Numbered from the stretch's first letter, positions 1-11,173 are shown. The stretch: 64,000 bases of DNA from Clostridia bacterium (GCA_017429695.1 JAFROK010000054.1:54566-118565), one strand, 5' to 3'. Made by a program: numbers and translations. Notes: a model not told the origin generated them from the letters alone.

Positions 1-72
1 ACAACAGGCGGGAGGATTCTGTGACCGGTTTTGATTCCGACAAAGAAATAAAAAACGAAAGGATGAATCCCC

Positions 73-1602
73 ATGAAAAAGTTCCTTGCTATGCTGCTCG
101 CGATGATCATGGTGCTGTCCGTATGCCTGGTTTCGGCTTCTGCCGAAGGCGACGCGAAAACCTATGACATCACCGTCTGGTGCCCCCAGGAAGCTGTTGA
201 GCTGACCCAGGCCCAGATTGACGACTTCAACACCGACAATGAATTCGGCATCACCTTCAATGCCACGATCGAGCCCGTTTCCGAAGCGGATGCTGCCACC
301 AGCATGACCACTGACGTGGAGACCGGCGCGGACATCTTCTTCTTCGCGCAGGACCAGTTTGCCCGCCTTGTGCAGGCCGGTGCGCTGTCCAAGCTGACGG
401 CTGAAGATGCTGCCAAAGTTGCTGCGGAAAACGACGTGAGCGCTGTTGCGGCCGCCACCTCCGGCGACGCGATGTACGCCTATCCGCTGACCGCTGACAA
501 CGGCTACTTCATGTACTACGACAAGAGCGTCATCCCGGAAGAGGATGTCGACTCCCTGGAAAAGCTGATTGCGGACTGCGAAGCGGCCCAGAAGTATTTT
601 GCCTTTGAAATGCAGACCTCTGCGTGGTATCTGGCTTCCTTCTTCTTCGCCACCGGATGTAAGTCCATCTGGACCACCGACAATGCCGGCAACTTCATCG
701 AAGTGTACGACACGTTCAACAGCCCCGAAGGCCTGATTGCCGCCAAGGGCATGAAGAAACTGGTGGATTCCCCCTATCATCTGAGCTCCTCCAAGGGCAC
801 TGAATTCGCCTCCGGCGCTGCAATCGTTGTGACCGGCACCTGGGACTTTGACAATGTAGCCGGCATCCTGGGCGACAACATGGGCGTTACCGACCTGCCT
901 TCCTTCGAAGTGGACGGCAAGGAATATCACCTGGGCTCCTTCAGCGGCTGCAAGCTGCTGGGCGTAAAACCGCAGGTTGACCGGGACAAGGCGGATGCGC
1001 TGCACGCGCTGGCGCAGTACCTGACCGGCGAAGACTGCCAGCTCGAACGGTTTGACGAGCGTCACTGGGGTCCCTCCAACCTGGCGGACCAGCAGGATGA
1101 AGAAGTCAAATCCAATCCCGGCCTGGTGGCGCTGTGGGCGCAGGCTCCCTACGCACAGGTGCAGGGCCAGATCCATGGCTCCTGGTGGGATATCGCCAAG
1201 GTCATCGGCGATGACGTGAAGGACGCGACGGACGAAGCGGGCCTGCAGGCTGCGCTGGATAACTACTACGACAAGATCGCCGGACTGTTCACCATGTCCG
1301 ATGCTGAGAAGTTCGCGTGGTCCGTTATCGGCATGTACAACGAAGCGGACGGCTTCTTCTTCACCGATTACTCCGATGGTAAGGAAACATGGACTGCTGA
1401 CCTGGCCATGATCCAGGACGGCGATGTCTGGAAGACCGAACAGGCCTATGCGATGCCTGCCGGCACTGAATTCAAAGTCCGTCAGGGCAAGAGCTGGGAC
1501 AATGCTTTCCCGGCTGACAACTTCAAGGTTGAAGCGGATGGCACCTACTTCATCCAGTTCACCGAATCCACGGGTACAGTTGAACTGGTCCCCGCTGAAT
1601 AA
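73..1602 (+). CDS. Maltose/oligosaccharide-type ABC transporter binding protein with C-terminal starch-binding-like module
   Basis: Extracytoplasmic solute-binding protein of 509 residues that should deliver a sugar to the permeases encoded next. It starts with a secretion signal (MKK, hydrophobic run, SASA cleavage site near residue 24) and has no good lipobox, since LSVC lacks a small residue before Cys. Residues 25 to about 410 resemble group-1 sugar-binding proteins. The last 96 residues (414-509, FAWSVIGMYN onward, with EFKVRQGKSWDNAF and DGTYFIQF) look like the beta-sandwich modules of SusE/SusF or X25 starch-binding type, which is unusual on a binding protein. An AAGGA site precedes the ATG. 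A hairpin after the stop probably lowers expression of the downstream permeases. The sugar is not proven; maltodextrin is inferred. Confidence 0.85.
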   Translation: MKKFLAMLLAMIMVLSVCLVSASAEGDAKTYDITVWCPQEAVELTQAQIDDFNTDNEFGITFNATIEPVSEADAATSMTTDVETGADIFFFAQDQFARLVQAGALSKLTAEDAAKVAAENDVSAVAAATSGDAMYAYPLTADNGYFMYYDKSVIPEEDVDSLEKLIADCEAAQKYFAFEMQTSAWYLASFFFATGCKSIWTTDNAGNFIEVYDTFNSPEGLIAAKGMKKLVDSPYHLSSSKGTEFASGAAIVVTGTWDFDNVAGILGDNMGVTDLPSFEVDGKEYHLGSFSGCKLLGVKPQVDRDKADALHALAQYLTGEDCQLERFDERHWGPSNLADQQDEEVKSNPGLVALWAQAPYAQVQGQIHGSWWDIAKVIGDDVKDATDEAGLQAALDNYYDKIAGLFTMSDAEKFAWSVIGMYNEADGFFFTDYSDGKETWTADLAMIQDGDVWKTEQAYAMPAGTEFKVRQGKSWDNAFPADNFKVEADGTYFIQFTESTGTVELVPAE

Positions 1603-1645
1603 TGCAGCTTAACCCGGCTTAGCAATCCACTATTGTGAGTCGGAT

Positions 1646-1681
1646 AGCCGGAGCCAATCCGATTTGGCTCCGGCTCTTTTT
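1646..1681 (+). terminator. Hairpin between binding protein and permease genes
   Basis: A perfect 12-bp stem (1646-1657 with 1664-1675) and 6-nt loop are followed by CTTTTTC. It probably acts as a leaky terminator or 3' stabiliser, giving more binding protein than permease; this role is inferred from its position. Confidence 0.75.
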
Positions 1682-1712
1682 CAATAAATCAAAGGAGAAA
1701 CGAGGGGTGTCT

Positions 1713-3686
1713 ATGACTGATCAGGTGCAAACTGCCAAGGCCCCGAAGGTCCAAAGGGATACCGTTCTGCGTGTTCTGCTGGCCCAGGTGGCGGTGGCGC
1801 TGTGCTGCCTGCTGGCCTGGTTCCTGTGCGAAAACGTGGTGCAGAAACAGTATTCCGATCCGGTATACAGAACAGAGCTGAAGCTGATGGATCCGCTGTT
1901 CAACAGCTCCGGTGTTCTGAAAAAGGACGGGGTGCTGGATCCGCTGAAATATGACAAGATTAAAAGTGCCATCGGCGACAAGGAATTCTACCAGAAGATT
2001 ATGCATACGCTGGATCTTTACACGGAGAAGGAACTGACGCCGGGACGGATTATGGAGCGGACCAGTTGGGGGTACAGTCCGGAAGATCCGTCGAATCACA
2101 CGATTGTCATCGACGTCACATTCAGCGAGGAAGAGACCGCCCGGAATATCGGCAGTGAGGCGGCAGCCGGTGTAAACGCTATCCTGATGAGCGTGAATGA
2201 AGTGCCGGTCAAAACCGACTGTAAGACCACCTACATCGGGCAGATTACGGAACCGGTACGGACCGGCCCGAATACCCTGCTGTGGGTGATCGTTGCCGGC
2301 CTGATTGCGGAAGGCATATTTGTGACGATGGCCTTCCAGACCGGCTGGAAGAACAAGGTCAACTGCGTGATCATGGGCTTTGCCAATCTGAGCCGGGGCC
2401 AGATCATGCGGGGGCTGCTGTTCCTTGTGTTTGAGATCGTTTTCTTCGGGTTTATGATTCTCTGGGGTATGGAAATGCTGAGCAAGCTGACGACGCTCGG
2501 CACATATGCGCAGGAGTCATTCTCGGAGCTGCCCGGGGTTCGTGAGACGGCACACCCCGCGGACAATTCCTTTAAGATTCTGCTCTACGGCGTGCTGACG
2601 ATCTTCTTTATCATTGCGTTTATCTATACCTATTATGTCAATATCAAGCAGGGACGCATTATTGCAAAAATCGAAGCATCCGGCAAAAAGCTGAAGAGTG
2701 CGAAGGATGACCTGCGTTCCCTGGTGGACGACCAGTTCCACCGGACGCTGCTGACGCTGCCGGTACTTGGCATTACGCTGTTTACGGTGATGCCCATTAT
2801 CTTCATGGTACTGATTGCGTTTACCAATTACAGCAGTACGAACGACGGCATTACGAACCTGTTTGAGTGGGTCGGCCTGAAGAATTTCAACCAGCTGGTG
2901 GTATGGACTTCCGGCGGATCCGGCAATAAGACGTTTATGGCGACTTTCGGCGAGATTCTGGCCTGGACGCTGATCTGGGCGTTCTTCGCCACGTTCACCA
3001 ACTATTTCCTGGGCATGTTTGTCGCCATGGCCATCAATAAGAAGGGCATAAAATTCAAAAAGGGATGGCGGACGATCCTGGTGCTGACCATCGCTATTCC
3101 GCAGTTTATTTCCCTGCTGTACGTATCCAAGGCATTTGCCAATAATGGCCTGATCAACCTGTTCCTGCAGGAGATGGGATGGATCAAGGAACCGATCAAG
3201 TTCTGGGATGAGCCGATGCTGGCACGGATCACCGTCATCGGCATCAACATCTGGATCGGCATTCCGTACCTGATGCTGATTACAACCGGTATCCTGATGA
3301 ATATTCCGGCGGACCTGTACGAATCCGCCCGGATTGACGGCGCCAACCCGTGGCAGCAGTATACCAAGATCACACTGCCCTATATGTTGTTCGTGACCGG
3401 TCCGTATCTGCTGACCAGCTTTACGGGAAACATGAACAACTTCAACGTGATCTACCTGCTGACAGGGGGCGGCCCGAACAAGAACGGCGCCTACAGCGCC
3501 GGCGGTGTTTCCGCCGGGGATACGGATCTGCTGATTACCTGGCTGTTCAAGATAACCCAGGGCGGAGAACATCAGTATTACCAGGCATCCGTAATCGGTA
3601 TTCTGGTGTTCCTGGTGGTGGCGATTATTTCCCTGGTAGTATATAATCTGCTGCCCTCCAATAAGAATGAGGAGGATTTCCAGTGA
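1713..3686 (+). CDS. MalF-type sugar ABC transporter permease with extended N-terminal region
   Basis: Membrane permease of the MalF family, 657 residues, against roughly 290-450 for most Gram-positive homologues. The ATG at 1713 follows AAAGGAG; an upstream in-frame ATG at 1635 lies before the hairpin and is less likely. After a first membrane segment (about residues 16-42) there is an outer domain of about 150 residues, then further membrane segments. The MalF core occupies the C-terminal 300 residues and includes the EAA loop (LYESARIDGANPWQQ) that contacts the ATPase. The stop overlaps the next start in a TGATG arrangement, so the two permeases are translationally coupled. Confidence 0.88.
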   Translation: MTDQVQTAKAPKVQRDTVLRVLLAQVAVALCCLLAWFLCENVVQKQYSDPVYRTELKLMDPLFNSSGVLKKDGVLDPLKYDKIKSAIGDKEFYQKIMHTLDLYTEKELTPGRIMERTSWGYSPEDPSNHTIVIDVTFSEEETARNIGSEAAAGVNAILMSVNEVPVKTDCKTTYIGQITEPVRTGPNTLLWVIVAGLIAEGIFVTMAFQTGWKNKVNCVIMGFANLSRGQIMRGLLFLVFEIVFFGFMILWGMEMLSKLTTLGTYAQESFSELPGVRETAHPADNSFKILLYGVLTIFFIIAFIYTYYVNIKQGRIIAKIEASGKKLKSAKDDLRSLVDDQFHRTLLTLPVLGITLFTVMPIIFMVLIAFTNYSSTNDGITNLFEWVGLKNFNQLVVWTSGGSGNKTFMATFGEILAWTLIWAFFATFTNYFLGMFVAMAINKKGIKFKKGWRTILVLTIAIPQFISLLYVSKAFANNGLINLFLQEMGWIKEPIKFWDEPMLARITVIGINIWIGIPYLMLITTGILMNIPADLYESARIDGANPWQQYTKITLPYMLFVTGPYLLTSFTGNMNNFNVIYLLTGGGPNKNGAYSAGGVSAGDTDLLITWLFKITQGGEHQYYQASVIGILVFLVVAIISLVVYNLLPSNKNEEDFQ

Positions 3687-6160
3687 TGAAGAAAAAAATC
3701 ATATTCAAGTCGCTGGCGGTTCTCGCCATCCTGGCAGGCATCGGACTGCTGACGATTTCCGTGATCGGCATTCTGGACGGGAACCATACCTATGACCTGT
3801 TCAAGAAGATTAATGTCGGAACGGCAAAAGTTTATGAAGACGTTGACAACAACGGCCTGGATGCAGTGAAAGATGAATACCGCGGTATCTATGCCGTGGT
3901 GGACCAGATAGACGGCCTCGGACTGGATTATGCCAGGGACTATCTGGAGGATACAGGCATTGTCTATGGCCTTGTGGACACCATTGAGGCAACGGGGACC
4001 GTTGCGGAATCGATCGGCAGGATCGGCGGTATCGATGAAGCCAGGCGGATCCTGGATGAAACAGAAGCTGCAATCGATGACGCGCAGAAAACCTATACCA
4101 TGATCTCCAGTGCCGGCATCGGTGAAGTAAGCTCCTATCTGGTGGACCTGGAAAGCGAACTTGACCGGGGAGAGGATGCGGAGACGGCCCGGCAGGCGCT
4201 GGACGAAAAATATGCTGAAGCGGATGAGAACACCGCCAAGCAGATCAAAGCGTTCCTGGACCTGGCTTTCAAAATGCTCGAAAGCAAGGGAAATGAAGGA
4301 ACGGTTCAGTACCTGAAGGAAGCGATTGATGCTGCTGACCTGACCTCCCTGGAATTTGCCCGGCAGAAGGTTCATGAGCAGATTGAAGCGCAGGGAGCTG
4401 AAAACGCGGACAATGTGCGTCAGTATGCGGATACGATTTTCCGGCTGGCTGTTGACCAGGGCAGCAGCGAGGAGGCCGTGAAATATATTGACGGTATGCT
4501 GACCCTGATGGAGCGCCAGGGCAGTATTGACGTCAAGGCATACCTGAATCAGGTGTACTCCGAGTCGAAAAAGGAGAACCTGTATAAGCGCGCGTACCTG
4601 GAGCGAATTTACCAGGCCATTGAATCCAACGGATTTGAGTTTGTCAAAGAGCACGGCTACGAGATCTGTGTGACCACCAATCAGGAGAACGCGGACCAGG
4701 TACATCAGTTCCTGAAACTGATCAATGATGCGCTTGGCGAAAAAGCGCCGGATGAGAACGATCCGATCGCGTGGGTGACCCAGTATAAAGAAGCCATCGA
4801 CGCGGCGGACAGCGTATCCGACGGACGGACCAACCGTTACCTGACCGACTTGTACGATGCGTATGACGACGCGGTGAAGGCGGTCGGCGGCAAGCGTGCT
4901 CCGAAAGAAAGCGCTGCAACGAAAATCCAACGGGCCATCCGGAGCGGAATCGAAAAGGCGGAAGCCTGTCCCGGACAGGATAAGCTGGATAAAGCCAAGG
5001 AATATCAGCGCGATATCTGGCAGCTGTTCAACCAAGTCGGAATGGAGAAGACGAAAAAGCATCTCAGTTACGCCTGTGTCAGCGCCATTACCGACAGAAC
5101 GCTGCGCATTGATGCGCTCGGAACCCGGAACGCGAAGCAGCTGGAAGACCTGACACCGGATATGCTTTCCCGGATTCGGGGAAAATCCCGGACGATGATT
5201 TTCGGCATCATCTGCCTGATTATCGGCATTGTGCTGATGTTCATCAGGCCGAGCGAAAATCTGCAGCCCAGGCTTTCCCGTGAACAGCGGAAGCAGGCTG
5301 GCCAGCATATGGGCCTGAAGACCTCCCGGGTTGTTGCCAATTCCCTGATTCACGCGCTGCTGATCCTGATCAGCGTGGTTTGGCTGATTCCTTTCATTTC
5401 CATCACGCTGCAGTCCCTGCGTGTGGAATCCACCTACCAGGTGGGCTATATCATGCCGGAAAAAGTGGGATTTTCCAATTATCTTGACCTGTTTGACACA
5501 TCCATATCCCGTTTCCCGACATGGTATCTGAACACCTTTATTATGGCACTGGTTGTGGCGGTGCTGCAGACACTGTTTGTCCTGTGCATGAGCTACACCC
5601 TGAGCCGCTTCCGCTTCAAAATGCGGAAACCGTTCATGCGGATCATGCTGATCCTGGGGATGTTCCCCGGTATGCTGTCCATGATTATTCTGTACAATGT
5701 GCTGAAGGATCTGAATATGATCCAGGAGAATGCGGTTCCCGGCCTGATCCTGGTGTATGTAGCTTCCTCCGGTATGGGGTACTACGTATCCAAGGGCTTC
5801 TTTGATACGATCCCGAAATCGCTGGATGAAGCGGCCCGGATTGACGGTGCCACCCGGCTGCAGGTGCTTTATAAAATCATCCTGCCTCTGGCCAAACCGA
5901 TTGTCATCTATACCGTGCTGACAGCCTTTATGGGGCCGTGGGGCGACTATGTATTTGCCAAATATGTAGCGGTCAATACAACGGAGGGCATGAACGCGGC
6001 CGTTGGTCTGAACACATGGTTGAGCGCGGACCAGATTGCGAAGCGCTATACCATGTTCTGCGCCGGCGGCGTACTGGTGGCCATTCCGGTTACGACACTG
6101 TTCATGTGCCTGCAGAAGTATTACGTTGAAGGCGTCACCGGCGGCGCAGTCAAGGGATAA
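3686..6160 (+). CDS. MalG-type permease fused to a large N-terminal helical domain
   Basis: The C-terminal 280 residues (from about 545) are a normal MalG permease with the EAA motif SLDEAARIDGATRLQ. In front of it is a region absent from ordinary MalG proteins: a membrane anchor (about 7-28), a charged helix-rich domain (about 30-495, probably outside the cell) and a second anchor (about 500-522). The domain appears to contain degenerate helical repeats, for example around FLDLAFKMLES, YADTIFRLAVDQG and YLERIYQAIES. The total is 824 residues, nearly three times normal. A GTG at 3683 is an alternative start; GGAGG at 3671-3675 suits either. No frameshift or stop separates the parts, so this is one polypeptide as read. 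The function of the extra domain is unknown. Confidence 0.85.
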   Translation: MKKKIIFKSLAVLAILAGIGLLTISVIGILDGNHTYDLFKKINVGTAKVYEDVDNNGLDAVKDEYRGIYAVVDQIDGLGLDYARDYLEDTGIVYGLVDTIEATGTVAESIGRIGGIDEARRILDETEAAIDDAQKTYTMISSAGIGEVSSYLVDLESELDRGEDAETARQALDEKYAEADENTAKQIKAFLDLAFKMLESKGNEGTVQYLKEAIDAADLTSLEFARQKVHEQIEAQGAENADNVRQYADTIFRLAVDQGSSEEAVKYIDGMLTLMERQGSIDVKAYLNQVYSESKKENLYKRAYLERIYQAIESNGFEFVKEHGYEICVTTNQENADQVHQFLKLINDALGEKAPDENDPIAWVTQYKEAIDAADSVSDGRTNRYLTDLYDAYDDAVKAVGGKRAPKESAATKIQRAIRSGIEKAEACPGQDKLDKAKEYQRDIWQLFNQVGMEKTKKHLSYACVSAITDRTLRIDALGTRNAKQLEDLTPDMLSRIRGKSRTMIFGIICLIIGIVLMFIRPSENLQPRLSREQRKQAGQHMGLKTSRVVANSLIHALLILISVVWLIPFISITLQSLRVESTYQVGYIMPEKVGFSNYLDLFDTSISRFPTWYLNTFIMALVVAVLQTLFVLCMSYTLSRFRFKMRKPFMRIMLILGMFPGMLSMIILYNVLKDLNMIQENAVPGLILVYVASSGMGYYVSKGFFDTIPKSLDEAARIDGATRLQVLYKIILPLAKPIVIYTVLTAFMGPWGDYVFAKYVAVNTTEGMNAAVGLNTWLSADQIAKRYTMFCAGGVLVAIPVTTLFMCLQKYYVEGVTGGAVKG

Positions 6161-6262
6161 CCTTTGACGACCGCCAGTGGCGGAAATGTCGTCAAAGGTT
6201 ATCTCAACCGAAAGGGAGCAAGCTCCCCAGTGGGGAGTTGCGACCATTGAGGTTGCGGAGAG
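6157..6262. repeat. Intergenic palindromic element
   Basis: A perfect 15-bp inverted repeat (6157-6171 with 6188-6202) encloses a second small palindrome (CCGCC AGT GGCGG). It is followed by another hairpin (CTCCCC 6223-6228, AGT, GGGGAG 6232-6237). Two hairpins with the same AGT loop suggest a dispersed intergenic repeat family; only this copy was noticed in the window. It may also end or stabilise the upstream mRNA. Confidence 0.5.
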
Positions 6263-6298
6263 GGAAGAGATCAATTCGGAAAAGGAGCGGATTGCTAT

Positions 6299-7426
<1,128 letters not shown>

Positions 7427-7462
7427 TAACCCACGGATCAGCGGATTGTGATGAGTGATCAG

Positions 7463-7504
7463 CAGGCAGTGAAGGGAAGGACCGGTTTTACGCTTCACTG
7501 CCTG
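7463..7504 (+). terminator. Hairpin after the ATPase gene
   Basis: A perfect 12-bp stem (7463-7474 with 7493-7504) is followed by the moderately T-rich TTGTTCTGTTT. It probably ends the sugar-transport transcript. Confidence 0.6.
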
Positions 7505-7541
7505 TTGTTCTGTTTATGAAATGAATCGGAGGAAAAGAACA

Positions 7542-9005
7542 ATGTCCTGTACAACAGTACTGGTCGGCCGGAAGGCCAGCCATGACGGATCCACGATGAT
7601 CGCCCGGACGGATGACGGGCATTTTGATGAGAAAAAACTGATTGTGGTCAATCCCAAGGATCAGCCGAAAAAGTATAAGAGCGTGATTTCCCACTTGGAA
7701 ATCGAACTGCCGGACAATCCCATGCGGTATACTTCCTGCCCAAGCGTGGATCCGCAGAACGGCATCTGGGCCGCAACGGGCATCAATGAAGCGAATGTGG
7801 GCATGACGGCCACGGAGACGATCACATCCAACCCGCGGGTGCTTGCCGCTGATCCGCTCGTGGAATACAAAAAGGCGAAAACCCGGCGGGAAAAAGATGT
7901 GCCCGGCGGCATCGGCGAGGAAGATATCGTGGTGCTCGTGCTGCCGTATATCCGTACGGCCCGTGAGGGTGTACTGCGCCTGGCGTCGCTGCTGGAAAAA
8001 TACGGCACCTATGAGTCCAACGGGATTGCGTTCAATGACGATCAGGAAGTCTGGTGGCTGGAGACCATCGGCGGGCATCACTGGATGGCCCGGAAGGTGC
8101 CGGAGGATGCTGTGGTCATTGCGCCGAACCAGTTCGGCATGGACGGATTCGACCTGAAGGACGCCTTCGGTAAAAAGGCGGCAAACCTGTGCTCAGCCGA
8201 TTTGAAGGAATTTATCGCGGAGAACCACCTGGACCTCAACCAGGACGGAAAATTCAATCCCCGGGATATCTTCGGCAGCCGCCGGGATATGGATCATGTA
8301 TACAATACGCCCCGGGCCTGGTTCATGGGGCGGTACCTGACGCCGGAATCCCACCGCTGGGAGGGGGAGAATGCCGAGTTCACCCCGGAAAGCGACAATA
8401 TTCCCTGGTGCCTGAAGCCGGACCGGAAGGTGACGGCGGAGGATGTGAAGTACCTGCTGTCCGGGCATTACCAGGGGACACCGTACAATCCCTATACCAG
8501 CCAGAATACCGGCAGGCGCGGCATGTACCGCTCCATCGGCATTAACCGGACGGGTGTAACGTCCATCTGCCAGATCCGGTCCTATGCGCCGGAAGCCATC
8601 CGGGGCGTTGAATGGATCTGCTTCGGATCCACCACATTCAGCGCCATACTGCCGGTGTATACCAATGTGAACCGGATGCCGGATTACCTGGCGAAGGTGA
8701 CAATGGACGCTTCCACGGAAAACTTCTACTGGGGAAGCCGGCTGATCGGCGCCATGGCGGATCCGCATTTTGCCGCCACCGCCCAGCAGATCGAACGGTA
8801 TCAGCTGGCTGTGGAAACCAAAGGCCGGCAGCTGATCCGGGAGTATGACGCAAAGATTGCCGAAAGCGGAAACGCGGCCCTGGCGGAAGAGGCCAACCGG
8901 AAACTGAGCGATATGGCGAAAGAGGAAACGACCGCTGCGCTGAACAAGGTGCTCCGCACCGCCAGCGAGCGCATGAAGAACGGATATAACCTGGCGGATA
9001 ACTGA
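7542..9005 (+). CDS. C69-family dipeptidase (PepD-like)
   Basis: Dipeptidase of the C69 (Ntn-hydrolase) family, 487 residues. The start at 7542 follows CGGAGG and places Cys at residue 3 (MSCTTVLVG); in this family the N-terminal Cys becomes the nucleophile after the residues before it are removed. The next segment, GRKASHDGSTMIARTDDG, is typical of the family. A start at 7521 would only add MNRRKRT before the conserved N-terminus. There is no signal peptide, so it should act in the cytoplasm on dipeptides, consistent with the peptide importers next to it. The substrate is not known. Confidence 0.88.
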   Translation: MSCTTVLVGRKASHDGSTMIARTDDGHFDEKKLIVVNPKDQPKKYKSVISHLEIELPDNPMRYTSCPSVDPQNGIWAATGINEANVGMTATETITSNPRVLAADPLVEYKKAKTRREKDVPGGIGEEDIVVLVLPYIRTAREGVLRLASLLEKYGTYESNGIAFNDDQEVWWLETIGGHHWMARKVPEDAVVIAPNQFGMDGFDLKDAFGKKAANLCSADLKEFIAENHLDLNQDGKFNPRDIFGSRRDMDHVYNTPRAWFMGRYLTPESHRWEGENAEFTPESDNIPWCLKPDRKVTAEDVKYLLSGHYQGTPYNPYTSQNTGRRGMYRSIGINRTGVTSICQIRSYAPEAIRGVEWICFGSTTFSAILPVYTNVNRMPDYLAKVTMDASTENFYWGSRLIGAMADPHFAATAQQIERYQLAVETKGRQLIREYDAKIAESGNAALAEEANRKLSDMAKEETTAALNKVLRTASERMKNGYNLADN

Positions 9006-9035
9006 CCGGGAAATATTCAGCTGAATATACAAAGA

Positions 9036-9068
9036 AAGCAGCATCCGTGCATTTTCCGGATGCTGCTT
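9036..9068 (-). terminator. Terminator of the minus-strand opp operon
   Basis: A perfect 12-bp stem (9036-9047 with 9057-9068). On the minus strand it is followed by TTTCTTTGT, so it mainly ends the opp operon; it may also stop the converging dipeptidase transcript. Confidence 0.75.
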
Positions 9069-9083
9069 ATGTTATTGCTCAGA

Positions 9084-11159
9084 TTACAGGCCGAGTTCCT
9101 TACGGTAGCCGTCCAGTTCGGGTTCGTTTCCGTAGACGAAATGATCGGGAAGGATCTCACACCAGATGGGCTGATCGTTTTCGTAATGATGGACGGTCGG
9201 ATCATAGACCAGCAGTTTTTTGTTCCGCTCGATATACGGATTGGGGTTCGGCACGGCGGAAAGCAGGGCCCGGGTATACGGATGCAGCGGATGGAGGAAG
9301 AGTTCTTCAGCTTCCGCGAGCTCCACAATCCGGCCCTTATGGATAACGGCGATCCGGTCGGAAATGAAGCGGACAACGCTCAGGTCGTGGGCGATGAACA
9401 TATAGGTGAGGCCGCGGCTCTTTTTCAGTTCATTCAGCAGGTTCAGCACCTGCGCCCGTATGGAAACGTCCAGTGCGGAAATCGGCTCATCCGCCACGAT
9501 GAACTTCGGCTCCATGATCAGGGCCCGGGCAATGCCGATACGCTGGCGCTGGCCGCCGGAGAATTCATGCGGGAAGCGGCTGGAAAACTCCGGCAGCAGT
9601 CCCACTTCCTGCAGGGCTTTCTGGACCTTGTCCTGCCGGTCCTGATCGTTATTGTACAGGTGGAAGTTGATCAGTCCCTCGGAGACAATATAGTCGACCT
9701 TCGCGCGTTCATTCAGAGAAGCCATGGGATCCTGGAAAATCATCTGGCAGGAACGGATGACTTCCGTATCCAGTGCCTTGGAGATCTTGCCGTTGATCTG
9801 CTTTCCCTCGAACAGGACGCGTCCCGCGGTGACCGGATTGATCCGGACCAGCGCGCGGCCAATGGTGGTTTTGCCGGAACCGGATTCGCCCACCAGTGCA
9901 AAGGTTTCGCCTTTGTAAATGGAAAAATTGACGTTATCCACCGCGACAAACTTTTTGCGTCCGGAACCGAAGGTCACCTGCAGGTCCTGTACTTCAATCA
10001 GCGTTTCGCGGTTCGGGTCCAGATGGGGATGATAGGCGTTGACATCGGTGCCCTTGGATTCGCCGCTGCGGGTTTTCAGGCGCTCGATGGCGTCCGGCTG
10101 GTTTACTTTCGGCGCCCGGGGATCCCGCAACCAGGACTTGGCCATGTGGGTGGCGGTGATCTCGTACATGGGCGGTTCTTCGAGATAGTCGATGTTCAGG
10201 GCGTGACGGTTGCGGGGTGCGAAGGCATCGCCCTGGATGCTGTTGAACAGGTTGGGCGGCGTGCCGTCGATGGCCGGCAGCTTTTCACCCTTCACACCCA
10301 GCTGGGGCAGGGCGGAAAGCAGGGCCCAGGTATAGGGATGCCACGGATCAAAGAAGACCTCGTCCGCCATGCCGACTTCGATGATCTGGCCGGCATACAT
10401 GACCGCCACACGATCGGCAACATTGGCCACCACCCCCAGGTCGTGGGTGATGTAGATGATGGTCATGTTCTGTTCCTTCTGGAGCCGGCGGATCAGGTCC
10501 AGAATCTGGGCCTGGATGGTCACGTCCAGTGCGGTGGTCGGCTCATCGCAGATGAGGATCTGCGGTTTGCAGGCGACTGCGGTGGCGATGACCACGCGCT
10601 GGCGCATGCCGCCGGAGAATTCGTGCGGATACTGCTTATAGCGCCGCTGCGGATCCGGGATGCCCACCGCTTCCAGGATGCGGTAAGTTTCCTCCTTTGC
10701 CTCCTTGCCTTTCAGCCCCTGGTGCAGTTCGACGGATTCCTGAATCTGCCAGCCGATGGTTTTCAGGGGGTTCAGGCTGGTCATGGGGTCCTGGGTGACC
10801 ATGGCGATCTTGCTTCCGCGGATTTTCAGCCACTCCCTGGGGCTCAGGTGGGTAAGGTCCATTCCCTCATATTCGATTTTTCCGCCGGTGATTTTCCCGT
10901 TTTTGTCCAGCATGCCGACGAACAGCTTGGTAAACACGCTTTTGCCGGAACCGGATTCGCCCACGATGGCCAGGGTTTCACCTTCGTACAGGTCCAGGGA
11001 GGCGCCGCGAATGGCTTTCAGCTGCTTGCCGCGCAGGGAGAAGGTGACTTCCACGTCCTGGGCGGAGAGAAGCGGTTCTTTCTGAAGAACGCGCTCGGCA
11101 AACTTGTCAAAGTTGACCAGTTTTTTCATTTCTTCGAATGACTGAATATTTTCACTCAT
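9084..11159 (-). CDS. Fused OppD-OppF oligopeptide ABC transporter ATPase
   Basis: Two complete peptide-importer ATPases in one 691-residue chain. The OppD-like half (about 30-345) has Walker A GESGSGKS, signature [10 protein letters not shown] and Walker [13 protein letters not shown]. The OppF-like half (about 387-691) has [23 protein letters not shown] and [11 protein letters not shown]. The Cys residues usually found at the C-terminal end of OppD/OppF (cluster-binding in some members) are missing: the equivalent stretch reads [16 protein letters not shown]. The second oligopeptide operon in the window keeps the two ATPases separate and retains the Cys residues. It is the last gene of the operon, 14 nt after oppC. 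Confidence 0.9.
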   Translation of the reverse strand: MSENIQSFEEMKKLVNFDKFAERVLQKEPLLSAQDVEVTFSLRGKQLKAIRGASLDLYEGETLAIVGESGSGKSVFTKLFVGMLDKNGKITGGKIEYEGMDLTHLSPREWLKIRGSKIAMVTQDPMTSLNPLKTIGWQIQESVELHQGLKGKEAKEETYRILEAVGIPDPQRRYKQYPHEFSGGMRQRVVIATAVACKPQILICDEPTTALDVTIQAQILDLIRRLQKEQNMTIIYITHDLGVVANVADRVAVMYAGQIIEVGMADEVFFDPWHPYTWALLSALPQLGVKGEKLPAIDGTPPNLFNSIQGDAFAPRNRHALNIDYLEEPPMYEITATHMAKSWLRDPRAPKVNQPDAIERLKTRSGESKGTDVNAYHPHLDPNRETLIEVQDLQVTFGSGRKKFVAVDNVNFSIYKGETFALVGESGSGKTTIGRALVRINPVTAGRVLFEGKQINGKISKALDTEVIRSCQMIFQDPMASLNERAKVDYIVSEGLINFHLYNNDQDRQDKVQKALQEVGLLPEFSSRFPHEFSGGQRQRIGIARALIMEPKFIVADEPISALDVSIRAQVLNLLNELKKSRGLTYMFIAHDLSVVRFISDRIAVIHKGRIVELAEAEELFLHPLHPYTRALLSAVPNPNPYIERNKKLLVYDPTVHHYENDQPIWCEILPDHFVYGNEPELDGYRKELGL

Positions 11160-11173
11160 GCCTGTGCCCTCCC

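Noticed and set aside
9060-11141. A 693-codon plus-strand frame opposite the OppDF fusion
   Set aside because: Antisense shadow of a gene with clear ATPase motifs.
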